Shown piece by piece: positions 10,727 to 18,844 of a stretch of DNA of 64,000 nucleotides. This DNA is from Deltaproteobacteria bacterium (GTDB lineage: Bacteria; Myxococcota; Myxococcia; Myxococcales; SZAS-1), in contig JAFEBB010000014.1 in NCBI GenBank assembly GCA_018266075.1, positions 1-64,000 on the forward strand, read 5' to 3'. The number at the start of each line of letters is the position of its first letter. Within the stretch, counting starts at the first letter, position 1. The translations under genes and the position numbers were made by a program. Below the pieces are notes generated by a model. It was not told where the DNA came from, made no database searches, and worked only from the letters and a program-made list of their open reading frames with translations.

Positions 10727-11773
10727 ATGCCGTGGCTCGTGGCTCGTGGCTCGTGGCTCGTGCTGATTGGCGCCATGTGTGTGGCCAGCGTCGCGCGCGC
10801 GGATGACGTCGACGTGGAGCTGAAGAACAAGGTGCCCGTGAAAGAGGGCCTGCCCGCGCTCATTCTCCACGTGCACGCGCGCGTGAGCGACGTGCAGGTG
10901 CACCTCGAGGGCGGCGGCAAGAAGCTCGAGCTCTCTTCCGGCCCGCTGAAGCCCGGCCAGACGAAGCGCTTCACCATCGACCCCGGCAACAGCGCCGTGG
11001 AGTACACGGGTTCACTCACCGTGAAGTACCCGGCCAAGGAGGGCAAGGAAGACGTCTCCATGGACCTGCACTTCGTGGCCGAGGTGATCCGCCCGCTGGC
11101 GGTGAACGTGAGCCCGGGCGACATCGACGTCGCCAAGGGCGAGCTCAAGATGACCGCCAATCGCCCGCTGGCGAAGGTGGAGGTCCAGATCATCGGCGAG
11201 GACGGCTTGCCGCTCGGGGTCTACAGCGTGGACCCCAAAGGCATCGCGGCCGGCGCGCCCATCCCGGTGAGCTGGAAGGTGCCCAAGGGCAACGTCCTCA
11301 AGATTCACATCCAGGCCACCGACGCCGACGGCTTCTACGTGGGCGAAGATCTCTTCCCCTGGCGCGTGGACGTCCCCCACCAGGACGTGAGCTTCGCCAG
11401 CGGCTCGTCGGCGCTTCCGCCCTCGGAGACCGGCAAGCTCGACGCGGCGCTGCAGCAGATCCTCCCGCAGGTCGCGAAGGCGCGGCCGTTCGCCGACGTG
11501 CGCGTCTTCGTGGTGGGCCACACCGACACCGTGGGCAGCGACGAGCACAACCAGAAGCTCTCCGAAGATCGCGCGCGGGCCATCGCCGGCTACTTCCGCG
11601 CCCACGGCGTGAGCGTGCCCATCGAGTACGCCGGCATGGGCGAGAAGGCGCTGCTGGTGAACACGCCCGACGAGACCGACGAGCCGCGCAACCGCCGCGC
11701 GGAGTACGTGCTCAGCGTCGGAGAGCCGACCGTGGCACACGCGACGACGGCGGCCGTCTGGCATCGCCTCTAG
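10727..11773 (+). CDS. OmpA-like periplasmic/outer-envelope protein
   Basis: This 348-aa secreted protein has a signal peptide whose coding sequence is made of 7-bp tandem repeats, with processing likely after VARA. A central region (about 30-215) of beta-rich, Ig-like character follows. The C-terminal OmpA-like peptidoglycan-binding domain (about 220-335) contains VFVVGHTDTVGSDEHNQKLS, then RAIAGYF and the NRRAEYVLS end. Such domains hold envelope proteins to peptidoglycan. The ATG directly follows the recX stop. The start region could change frame if repeat copy number changed. A possible terminator follows the stop codon. Confidence 0.85.
   Translation: MPWLVARGSWLVLIGAMCVASVARADDVDVELKNKVPVKEGLPALILHVHARVSDVQVHLEGGGKKLELSSGPLKPGQTKRFTIDPGNSAVEYTGSLTVKYPAKEGKEDVSMDLHFVAEVIRPLAVNVSPGDIDVAKGELKMTANRPLAKVEVQIIGEDGLPLGVYSVDPKGIAAGAPIPVSWKVPKGNVLKIHIQATDADGFYVGEDLFPWRVDVPHQDVSFASGSSALPPSETGKLDAALQQILPQVAKARPFADVRVFVVGHTDTVGSDEHNQKLSEDRARAIAGYFRAHGVSVPIEYAGMGEKALLVNTPDETDEPRNRRAEYVLSVGEPTVAHATTAAVWHRL
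10732..10759. repeat. in-frame-disrupting heptanucleotide repeat, GTGGCTC x 4, in signal-peptide codons
   Basis: Four exact 7-bp units plus a partial GTG start 5 nt after the first base of the OmpA-like gene start codon. Because 7 is not a multiple of 3, gain or loss of one unit would shift the reading frame right after the start. This is the arrangement seen in phase-variable loci. It also explains the repeated WLVARGSWLV pattern in the signal peptide. Confidence 0.85.
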
Positions 11774-11791
11774 CGCCCCGGATCCCGGGCG
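11774..11791 (+). terminator. possible terminator after the OmpA-like gene
   Basis: An 18-nt inverted repeat directly follows the stop codon: two 8-nt GC arms with one mismatch and a 2-nt loop. It is followed by a short T/C-rich stretch (GTTTCTC). The stem is imperfect and the T-tract weak. Confidence 0.35.
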
Positions 11792-11895
11792 GTTTCTCGC
11801 CTGCAGGCCCGACGATCGGCCTGGCTGGCCCGTGAGCAAACGCACGCTGTCGCACATCCAGGTCGGTTATAGTTGTGCAGACGGGCCGGAGCCGA

Positions 11896-12183
11896 ATGAC
11901 CGCCGACCGATACCGCAGAAGCGAGGATGTCGCGTTTCGCCAGGTCGGCGATGAGTGTCTGCTCGTGCCCATCCGCAAAAGTCCCAAGTCCGAGATGGCG
12001 GTCTTCTCCTTGAACGGTGTGGGCGCGTTCGTGTGGGAGGCGCTGGGCGAGCCGCGCTCTCTCGAAGAGCTGGGCGCGAAGGTGAGCGCCGCGTTCGAGG
12101 TCGCGCCCGCGGATGCCCAGCGCGACGTGGAAGCCTTCGTGTCGCGGCTGGTGGCCAAGGGCCTGGCGCGGGTGGAGGCGTGA
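11896..12183 (+). CDS. PqqD-like RiPP recognition protein
   Basis: This 95-aa protein belongs to the PqqD superfamily, which binds the leader of a precursor peptide and presents it to a radical SAM enzyme. The winged-helix pattern is visible: a first beta strand region (DVAFRQVGDECLLVPI), then the conserved MAVFSLNGVGAFVWEAL and SLEELGAKV, ending in FVSRLVAKGLARV. I chose the ATG at 11896, which has a nearby GGAG, over a GTG 21 nt upstream. A TATAGT box (11868-11873) could be the -10 of the operon promoter, but no clear -35 is present. The stop overlaps the radical SAM start (TGATG). Confidence 0.85.
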   Translation: MTADRYRRSEDVAFRQVGDECLLVPIRKSPKSEMAVFSLNGVGAFVWEALGEPRSLEELGAKVSAAFEVAPADAQRDVEAFVSRLVAKGLARVEA

Positions 12184-13382
12184 TGAGCGCGTCCATCCCG
12201 GTGGTCTCATTCTCGGAGCTGGAGCGGCGCCTGGTGGCCCAGGCCGAGACGCGCCACGTGCCGCTCTCGGGCCAGCTCGAGCTGACCTACCGCTGCAACT
12301 TCGACTGCGTGCACTGCTACGAGCAGGACATCCGGCACACGCCCGAGCTCTCGACGGAGCGCTGGCTGCAGCTGGTGGATCAGCTCGCGGAGCTGGGCTG
12401 CCTCTGGCTCACGCTCACCGGCGGCGAGGCCATTCTTCATCCGGGCTTCGAGCAGATCTACGAGCGCGCCGTCCGCCGCGGCCTGCTGGTGACGGTCTTC
12501 TCCAACGGCTCGATCCTCACCGAGCGCATCGCCGAGCTCTTCCGACGCCTGCCGCCGCGCTCGATCGAGGTCACGCTCTACGGATTCTCCGAGGCCACGT
12601 ACGCGCGCTCCACGAAGCGCGAAAAAGGCTTCGAGCAGGCCGTGGCTGGGATCCGCCGCATGGTGCGCGACGGCCACGAGGTGCAGGTGAAGACGGTGGT
12701 CTTCAACGAGACCGCCGACGACTTCCTGGCCATCAAGAAGTTCGCCGAAGAGCTCGGCTGCGGCTTCCGCTACGACACCAACCTGCACGCCGCGCTCGGC
12801 GGTGGCACGGGCCCGCTCGCGCACCGGCTCTCGCCTGAAGCGACGATCGCCCTCGAGGCGCAGGAGCCGGGCGCCTTCGAGAACGCGCGCAAGAACTACG
12901 GCGCCGCGCCCTCCAACAAGGTCTACCGCTGCGGCGCGGGACGCTTCGCGTTCACCATCGCGCCCGACGGCTTCCTGCAGCTCTGCACGCTGGTCCGCTC
13001 GCTGCGCTTCGATCTCGCCAAGACCGACTTCACCGAGGCCTGGACCGCGCTCGGCCGCGAAGTGACTCGCCGCTACGAGAGCCCCAAGCGCCGCTGCTCG
13101 ACGTGCGAGCTGCAGCACATGTGCGGCACGTGCCCGGGCGTGGCCGACGTGGAGACCGGCGACGTGGAAGCCGCCATCGACCACATCTGCGAGACCACCC
13201 ACCTGCGCGCGAGCGCCGCGCTGGGCCGCGAGTTCATTCCACGCTGGAAGAAAGACAAGCCCGCGCCGTCGAAGCTGAACGTGCTCGGCAACGGAGGACA
13301 CCATGGCGAACGAACGCAAGGATGCGCCGGCGGCTGCGCCGGATGTTCCCGCGCGACGCCCGTACGCGCCGCCGTCGATTGA
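12183..13382 (+). CDS. radical SAM/SPASM peptide-modifying enzyme
   Basis: This 399-aa enzyme has the radical SAM cluster motif CxxxCxxC at Cys38, Cys42 and Cys45 (YRCNFDCVHC), followed by the SAM-binding LTGGEAILHP. A C-terminal SPASM domain binds auxiliary Fe-S clusters: YRCGAGRF, QLC and CSTCELQHMCGTC. PqqE, MftC and related peptide maturases share this architecture. With an adjacent PqqD protein and a short Cys-containing peptide gene, its likely job is installing a thioether or C-C crosslink in that peptide. The last ~27 codons overlap the precursor gene in another frame and give an extra Cys/Gly-rich tail of unclear meaning. Confidence 0.92.
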   Translation: MSASIPVVSFSELERRLVAQAETRHVPLSGQLELTYRCNFDCVHCYEQDIRHTPELSTERWLQLVDQLAELGCLWLTLTGGEAILHPGFEQIYERAVRRGLLVTVFSNGSILTERIAELFRRLPPRSIEVTLYGFSEATYARSTKREKGFEQAVAGIRRMVRDGHEVQVKTVVFNETADDFLAIKKFAEELGCGFRYDTNLHAALGGGTGPLAHRLSPEATIALEAQEPGAFENARKNYGAAPSNKVYRCGAGRFAFTIAPDGFLQLCTLVRSLRFDLAKTDFTEAWTALGREVTRRYESPKRRCSTCELQHMCGTCPGVADVETGDVEAAIDHICETTHLRASAALGREFIPRWKKDKPAPSKLNVLGNGGHHGERTQGCAGGCAGCSRATPVRAAVD

Positions 13383-13497
13383 GCAGGTGACCATCGTGCC
13401 CGACGAGGCGATGTTCGGCTTCTGCAAGACCAGCGCAGGTCAGCCCGCGGCGCTCTCCGCGTGCGGCAACGGCGCCTGCCAGGGGTTGGGGAGCTAG
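13303..13497 (+). CDS. probable RiPP precursor peptide (64 aa)
   Basis: This short ORF has a strong GGAGG 5 nt before its ATG, although it lies inside the 3' end of the radical SAM gene (80 nt overlap). The N-terminal ~36 residues look like a leader: charged, then a RRPYAPPSIEQVTIVPDEA segment of the kind bound by PqqD domains. The putative core follows MFG and contains Cys41, Cys54 and Cys59, with Gly, Ser and Ala spacers, ending CQGLGS. There are no basic or hydrophobic stretches of a bacteriocin. The name is inference from context and layout; no match to a defined RiPP class is claimed. Confidence 0.75.
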   Translation: MANERKDAPAAAPDVPARRPYAPPSIEQVTIVPDEAMFGFCKTSAGQPAALSACGNGACQGLGS

Positions 13498-13511
13498 CGA
13501 TCTTGAACCGG

Positions 13512-14366
13512 ATGCGCCAGAGCCTTCGAATCGGCGGCGTGGGCTTCTCGCTCGCGGGTCTCCCGCAGCACGGCCTGCCCGTGCCGTTCGATGCGTTCGG
13601 CGCACGGCTGACGACGCCCGACGTCTCGCTCGACGTGCTTCGCGAGGCGCCTCCGCCGCTCGCGGGACCCGTGCGCGCGGACGGCCGGATCTGGCGGCTC
13701 ATCGACGACGGCGCGCAGCAGCGGCTGGAGTTCGCCTCGCCGCTCGGCGACTGGACGCCGCGCCTCGCGGTGCACATGGACGCGCGCTGGAGCACCGGCA
13801 CCTTGTGGATGGATCCCGCACACGTCTCGCCGTTCACGCAGGCCGCGCCGCTCGCGGGGCCGCTGGGCGAATTGCTCTTGATGGCGCAACTGCAGGGCGT
13901 GGGGCTCTACGTGCACGGCTCGGCCGCGCGCTGGCCGGATGGCGTGGACGTGTTCCTGGGCTCCAGCGGCGCGGGCAAGACCACGCTCGCGGGGATCGCT
14001 GCGGCGCATGGTGCGCGGATTCTTTCCGACGATCGCACCGTGCTTCGCGTCGAGTCCGGCCGGCTCTACGCGTACGGCACGCCGTTCCACGGCACGGGCC
14101 GTGCGTGGGCCATCGATCGCGCGCCGGTGCGCGGCCTGTTCTTCCTCGAGAAGTCGCCGGAGACGGGCCTGCGGCGCATGGCCACGTTGGACGCGGCCGC
14201 GCGGCTCGCCAGCGTCTGCTTCACGCGCTTCTGGGAGCGCGACGCCATCGAGGCCACCCTCGCCAGCGGCGCCGACGCCGTGTCGCGCGTGGCCGTGCAC
14301 GCCCTGCGCTTCCGGCCGGACGCCTCGGCCGTGGATGCGCTCGAGCTCGCCGCGCACGCGGCCTAG
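13512..14366 (+). CDS. HPr kinase-like ATPase (HprK-related), RiPP-cluster type
   Basis: This 284-aa protein has a P-loop GSSGAGKTT starting at residue 150 and the following SDDRTVLR region, typical of HprK/P-related kinases. The N-terminal ~130 residues are unlike true HprK. The remainder keeps an HprK-like core with YGTPFHGTGR after the Asp motif. HprK-related kinases are repeatedly found beside PqqD-like proteins and peptide-modification genes, where they may phosphorylate the peptide or a partner. That role is inference here. It starts 14 nt after the precursor stop. A TTG upstream of the ATG at 13512 is possible but less likely. Confidence 0.8.
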   Translation: MRQSLRIGGVGFSLAGLPQHGLPVPFDAFGARLTTPDVSLDVLREAPPPLAGPVRADGRIWRLIDDGAQQRLEFASPLGDWTPRLAVHMDARWSTGTLWMDPAHVSPFTQAAPLAGPLGELLLMAQLQGVGLYVHGSAARWPDGVDVFLGSSGAGKTTLAGIAAAHGARILSDDRTVLRVESGRLYAYGTPFHGTGRAWAIDRAPVRGLFFLEKSPETGLRRMATLDAAARLASVCFTRFWERDAIEATLASGADAVSRVAVHALRFRPDASAVDALELAAHAA

Positions 14367-14373
14367 ACACGCC

Positions 14374-14730
14374 GTGCGCCGCGAAGATCTCACCGCGCTC
14401 ATTCGCGAGGTCGTCGGCCGCGGCGGGCACCTGGAGATCGCGGCAGTGGGCCTGTCGATGGCGCCGGCGATTCAGCCCGGCGACAAGCTCGTGCTCGGGC
14501 CGCTGCACCACGAAGAGCCGCGACCGGGACAGATCGTGCTCGTCGCGCGCGAGGGCTCGCTGCTGGCGCACCGCGTGGTGGAGGTCGGCGCGCGCATCAC
14601 CGCCCGCGGCGACGCCTGCGACGCCGACGATCCACCCTTCACCCGCAGTGAAATCCTCGCCGTGGTGCGGAGCCTGCACACGCCGCTTCTCCAGCGCGCG
14701 CGGCGGCTGCTGCGCTCAGCGCGTGGGTAG
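14374..14730 (+). CDS. S26-type signal peptidase-like protein (SipW/S24-S26 family)
   Basis: This 118-aa protein with a GTG start shows the serine peptidase pattern of the S24/S26 clan. VGLSMAPAIQPGD contains the nucleophilic Ser, and LLAHRVVEVG has His in the position used by SipW/ER-type signal peptidases instead of Lys. RGDACDADDPP matches the conserved Asp-rich box. There is no clear membrane helix, so it may act in the cytoplasm or with a partner. Its place at the end of the PqqD/radical SAM/HprK operon suggests it cleaves the modified peptide. It starts 7 nt after the kinase stop and overlaps the convergent C25 gene by 15 nt. Confidence 0.78.
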   Translation: MRREDLTALIREVVGRGGHLEIAAVGLSMAPAIQPGDKLVLGPLHHEEPRPGQIVLVAREGSLLAHRVVEVGARITARGDACDADDPPFTRSEILAVVRSLHTPLLQRARRLLRSARG

Positions 14731-17730
14731 CGGCGTCGCCGGATCGCCGATGAGGTTGTAGGCGTGCACCAGGTCGCTGGCCGGGCCGGTCATGGCCGCC
14801 AGGTTCTGCTCCGCGTGCAGCACCAGATCGCCGGCGGTGCGCACGCTGGGATCCTTCAGCGGCTTGAAGAGCGCGCCGTCGAGCTGCACGTCGAGCGACT
14901 CGTCGACCAGCGTGGACGAGGCCAGCGCCGCGATGGCGCCGCCGTTGGGCAGCTGCGCGAGCTGCTGCGAGATGGGATCGAAGGTGGGCATGGCGAACAT
15001 GCCGTCCCAGCAGTCGACGGTGACGAGCAGGAACGGCCGCGCGTTCGGCAGCGCGGGCACGTCGCTGTAGGAGAGCAGCCCGCTGGTGGACCAATCGAGC
15101 CCGTCCGCGTGGCCGTGGTAGCTCACCAGATCCGGCTGCGCGGCGAGCGCGCTGAGCAGAGCGCTCCGGCCCTGCGCGGGCTCGTACACGCGCGCGGCGC
15201 TGAGCGGGAAGAGCGCCGCGAGCCGATCGCTCTCCGCGGCGAAGAACGGATCCGCCTGCAGCGTGGCGGGATTGGTGCCGTCGGCGGCCCAGACCGCGGC
15301 GCCCGAGGGCGTACCGGGCGTCTGCTCGTAGGCCAGGAGCTTCTGCACCCAGGCCGAGAGGCTGTTCGCGTCGCGCACCGGGAGCCGGCCGATGGCGGCA
15401 TAAGGCGTGCGACCGTCGGCGCCGGCCACCAGCGCGCTGTCCGTGATGGCGTAGCTCGGCTCCATGGTGTCGAGGACGATCACGCTCGGCAGCGCATCGG
15501 GCACGCCCGTCTGCAAGTAGTCGTGCGGATCCACGCTGGGCTTGCCCACCAGGAGCACGCTCTGCGGCGCCGGCGAGAGCTGCGCCAGGTACTTTTGAAT
15601 CGCGGCCGGGCCGTGCTCGCCGTTGCCAAAGGCGTCGTTGAGGGCCTCCACGTCCACCACGAGCGTGGTGAGCCCCTGCGCCTGCCGCTGCGAGACAAGC
15701 GGCGCCAGCGCGGCGCCGAGCCCGTCGGCGGTAATGGCCACCCACTGCGCCGAGCCTGCGGGCACCTCGTTGCCGCGCGAGGCAGCGAGCGCGGGCGCGC
15801 GCGGAACGGCGGCGAAGTAGCGATGGCCGGTCACGTTCGGCGCGGCGAAGCCCAGTCCAAACGTCCCGTCGGCAGCCTGGGTCTTGGCGCCGCCGACCAG
15901 CAATTGGGGCGCGGCAGGGTTGGTCACGTCGACCACCGTGGGCGCTGCCGAGAAACCGGTGAGCTGCACGATCTGGTTGGGCGCGGCGGTGAACCCGAGC
16001 GCGTCGTTCTGCGCGCGGTAGCTGCGTGGCCCGGTGAGGTCCACCGAGACCAACGAGAAGAGGTCGTAGGCCAGGCCGAGGTCGCCGGGCGAGCTCACGT
16101 CGAGCACGTTCCCCGAGGGCAGCAGCGTCCCCGCGGGCACGGCGGCCGTGAACGACGCGCTCGCCGTGCCGCCCCAGGTCGCGTCGATGAGCGGAACGCC
16201 GTTCAGTGCGGCCTGCACGTGGTGCTCGATCGCCACGCCGAAGTCGATCTGCCCGCGCACCTCGATGCTCAAGCTGGTGGCGTCCTGAAGGCCTGGCGCG
16301 TCGACGCTCACCTGGGCGGGCCAGCCGTCGGCCACCGTGGCCCAGGGGAAGCGCGCGTCGGGCGGCGCGCCCGGGTCGAGCTGCAGGTGCTGCTCGAGGT
16401 GCGAGGTGTCCACGAAGGTCGCGGGCCCGCGCGCGGTGGCGCTGCGCACGGGGATGGTCGCGGGCGCGAGGTGCCGGCCGAACGTGACGTGGTACGCGTC
16501 GTCGGCGCGATCGGTGGCGGTCGGGGCGGGCGCATAGAACAGCCAGCCCGCGCCGGTGCGGAAGAGCGGCCGGGCCGAGCCGTCGAAGGTGAAGCCCAGC
16601 GGCGAGTTGGCCAGGCCCACGGTCGCCAGCGCGGTGGCGTCGAGCGCGTACAGGCCCTCGCTGGTCACGCGCGCGAAGGCATCGCCCGGCGGCGTCGACG
16701 TGCGCGGCACAGGATGGAAGGGCTTTCGCTCCACGCGCGTGGTCAGCGTGCCTGGACGCAGCGGCAAGGTCGCCGCGTTGTGCTCCGCAGGGCCGTAGGC
16801 GTGGGGGCCCTGTCGCGACAGCTCGACGAGGAAGTACTTGGTGCCGCGCGCGGGCTCGGGGTCGAGCGCTTCGTAGCTCGCGCCCACCGGGCTCTCCGAA
16901 GCCTTCGCGCGCACGCGGGCCACGCGCGGGCCGGTCGGGCTGCCGCGCCGGATCTCGAAGCCGATGGTCCCGTCCTCGGCGCCGGTCTGCCACACGATGC
17001 GCTCGCCGCCCGGCGCGCTCGCGTGCGCGAAGTGCAGGAGGTGGATCGCGGTGGAGCCAATGAAGTTGTTGGGTGAGGTGCCCGAGAGCGTGGTGGTGTC
17101 GTAAATGGTCGTCGGGTTGTTCGTGGGGAAGACGCTGAGGACGTAGGAGGTGTTGTCGAAGCAGGTGAAGTAGCCGGCCGGGAAGTTGGCTCCCCCCATC
17201 TCGATGTAGTGGCGGGTCACCTGGTTGGGCGGCGTGCCCGTGGTGATGCTTCCCACGCGCGTGGTGTAGGTGACGTTGTTGATGTTCGCGTTGCAGGCCG
17301 GGTTGGTGCCGCCGATGACTCTCACCGCGGTGGTGCAGTTGGTCGCGCTGGTGCAGGTGGTGGTGAAGATCGACTCCGCGCCGCCGCTGGCCGCGTTGCC
17401 GGGGTGGACGATCTGGTAGGTGACGCCGGTGTTGGGCGCGGCCGCGAGCTGGATCATCAGCCACACGTTCGCGTAGTTGTTGTTGGTGCCCGAGTGCGTG
17501 TACTCGAAGCCCAGGATGTTGTCGCCGGCGTTGCCGCCGTTGGTCACGTCGGTGGACGGGTCGGTGACCTGCCACTCGCAGTAGTTGTTGTTGTTCCAGT
17601 CGGCGGGGTTGCCGTCGACGGTGATGTTGGGCTGCTGGTTGCACGCCTGCGCGCCGCGCGGGATCGCGACGAGCGCGAGCCCCAACCCGAGGCCAAAGAG
17701 CACCCGCGCAATCGTCGAGGTTGGGCTCAT
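14716..17730 (-). CDS. gingipain-like C25 family cysteine peptidase, secreted
   Basis: This 1004-aa secreted protein starts at the ATG at 17730, which gives a clean signal peptide ending GAQA before Cys33; 20 further upstream codons are possible. The mature N-terminus has a DGNPADW segment reminiscent of carbohydrate-binding/DOMON-like domains and several paired Cys. A long beta-rich middle follows. The C-terminal ~350 residues carry the clan CD caspase-like fold: catalytic His in YHGHAD (His872/His874) and Cys907 in VTVDCWDG, as in C25 gingipains and PorU. No C-terminal sorting domain is recognised. It converges on the RiPP operon, overlapping the peptidase gene. Confidence 0.85.
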   Translation of the reverse strand: MSPTSTIARVLFGLGLGLALVAIPRGAQACNQQPNITVDGNPADWNNNNYCEWQVTDPSTDVTNGGNAGDNILGFEYTHSGTNNNYANVWLMIQLAAAPNTGVTYQIVHPGNAASGGAESIFTTTCTSATNCTTAVRVIGGTNPACNANINNVTYTTRVGSITTGTPPNQVTRHYIEMGGANFPAGYFTCFDNTSYVLSVFPTNNPTTIYDTTTLSGTSPNNFIGSTAIHLLHFAHASAPGGERIVWQTGAEDGTIGFEIRRGSPTGPRVARVRAKASESPVGASYEALDPEPARGTKYFLVELSRQGPHAYGPAEHNAATLPLRPGTLTTRVERKPFHPVPRTSTPPGDAFARVTSEGLYALDATALATVGLANSPLGFTFDGSARPLFRTGAGWLFYAPAPTATDRADDAYHVTFGRHLAPATIPVRSATARGPATFVDTSHLEQHLQLDPGAPPDARFPWATVADGWPAQVSVDAPGLQDATSLSIEVRGQIDFGVAIEHHVQAALNGVPLIDATWGGTASASFTAAVPAGTLLPSGNVLDVSSPGDLGLAYDLFSLVSVDLTGPRSYRAQNDALGFTAAPNQIVQLTGFSAAPTVVDVTNPAAPQLLVGGAKTQAADGTFGLGFAAPNVTGHRYFAAVPRAPALAASRGNEVPAGSAQWVAITADGLGAALAPLVSQRQAQGLTTLVVDVEALNDAFGNGEHGPAAIQKYLAQLSPAPQSVLLVGKPSVDPHDYLQTGVPDALPSVIVLDTMEPSYAITDSALVAGADGRTPYAAIGRLPVRDANSLSAWVQKLLAYEQTPGTPSGAAVWAADGTNPATLQADPFFAAESDRLAALFPLSAARVYEPAQGRSALLSALAAQPDLVSYHGHADGLDWSTSGLLSYSDVPALPNARPFLLVTVDCWDGMFAMPTFDPISQQLAQLPNGGAIAALASSTLVDESLDVQLDGALFKPLKDPSVRTAGDLVLHAEQNLAAMTGPASDLVHAYNLIGDPATPLPTR

Positions 17731-17926
17731 CCCACGCGCTCCGCTGCGGCCAGAAATCGTCATTGCTCCTGAACCGCTACCCCAAGGCATGGATCGGACT
17801 CAAGAGCTCCAACATTCTAGCGGATCCGGCTTTGGGACGCGCAATTGCGGCCGGGCGCGCCAAGTGGCCGGCTTGCGGGGGAAATCGCGGTTGACGCGGG
17901 GATCGGCCTTTGGTTGCGTGCGGGCC

Positions 17927-18367
17927 ATGCGGACGCTCGCCGTCATCGCCCTCTCGCTCTCGCTGGGCTGCGCCAACGTGCCGCCGCGCGCGGGCTCCGA
18001 CGAGGAGGCCCAGCGCTTCGGCGCGCTCTACCTCAAGGTGCTGCGCTGGGACGGGGTGATGGAGTCGGTGAAGCTCGTCGCGCCCGAGCGGCAAAAAGAG
18101 ATCGTGGCCAAGATCAACGAGGGCAAGCTCGTCGACAAGCTGAAGGTCACCGAGTTCGAGGCCAAGGACGTCACGCGCACCGGCAAGGACACGGTGATGA
18201 TGGCCGCGGATCTCTCTTGGTTCATCGAGCCCGAGGTCACCGTGCACAACGACCACATCGCCCTCCACCTTCGCTACGGCCAGAGCGGCTGGGTGGTCGA
18301 GGGCGTGGAGAACGGGCCGATTCCGTTCGCGCCGCTGCCGCCGGTGACCGATGGCGGCGCGCCGTGA
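17927..18367 (+). CDS. small lipoprotein of unknown function
   Basis: This 146-aa protein has a lipoprotein signal peptide (MRTLAVIALSLSLGC, lipobox Cys15). The mature part is mostly alpha/beta with alternating charged residues and no family I recognise. It contains one conserved-looking segment around SWFIEPEVTVHND. The ATG at 17927 is the only start that gives a proper signal peptide. Its stop overlaps the GTG of the NUDIX gene (GTGA), so the two are translationally coupled. The 196-bp divergent gap before it (17731-17926) must hold the promoters for this gene and the C25 peptidase; I see no clear boxes there. Confidence 0.75.
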   Translation: MRTLAVIALSLSLGCANVPPRAGSDEEAQRFGALYLKVLRWDGVMESVKLVAPERQKEIVAKINEGKLVDKLKVTEFEAKDVTRTGKDTVMMAADLSWFIEPEVTVHNDHIALHLRYGQSGWVVEGVENGPIPFAPLPPVTDGGAP

Positions 18368-18840
18368 AGTTCTGCCCGAAGTGCGGAAAGCCTCTGGGCA
18401 CCCGCGCCGACGGCGGTCGTGAGCGCGCAGCCTGCGCCGACGCGAGCTGCGGCTTCGTCTTCTACGACAACCCGCTCCCGGTGGTGGCCGGCATCGTGGA
18501 GCAGGACGAGCACGTGATCCTCGTGCGCAACAAGGGTTGGCCCGAGAAGATGTACGGGCTGGTGACGGGCTTTCTGGAGCGCGGCGAGTCACCCGAGCAA
18601 GGCATGCTGCGCGAGCTTCGCGAGGAGCTCTCGCTCGAGGGCGAGATCGTGCGGCTCGTCGGCGTGTATCCGTTCGAGCTGATGAACCAGCTCATCGTGG
18701 CCTACCACGTGCGCGCGCGCGGGGAGCCGGTGGTCGGCGAGGAGCTCGCGGGCTTCAAGAAGGTGCCCATCGCCAAGCTGCGGCCCTGGGACCTGGGCAC
18801 GGGCCAGGCGGTGAAGGACTGGCTGGCCTCACGGGGGTGA
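18364..18840 (+). CDS. NUDIX hydrolase with N-terminal zinc ribbon
   Basis: This 158-aa protein has an N-terminal zinc ribbon (FCPKCGKPL, then CADASCGF). The Nudix fold follows, with the signature from GFLERGE to REELSLEG, matching GX5EX7REUXEEXGU. Zinc-ribbon Nudix proteins resemble NudC-type NADH pyrophosphatases, but the SQPWPFPxS-type NudC motif is absent, so the substrate (a nucleoside diphosphate linked to another group) is open. The GTG start overlaps the preceding stop, and the downstream oxidoreductase starts 4 nt after its stop. Confidence 0.87.
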   Translation: MKFCPKCGKPLGTRADGGRERAACADASCGFVFYDNPLPVVAGIVEQDEHVILVRNKGWPEKMYGLVTGFLERGESPEQGMLRELREELSLEGEIVRLVGVYPFELMNQLIVAYHVRARGEPVVGEELAGFKKVPIAKLRPWDLGTGQAVKDWLASRG

Positions 18841-18844
18841 GCGC

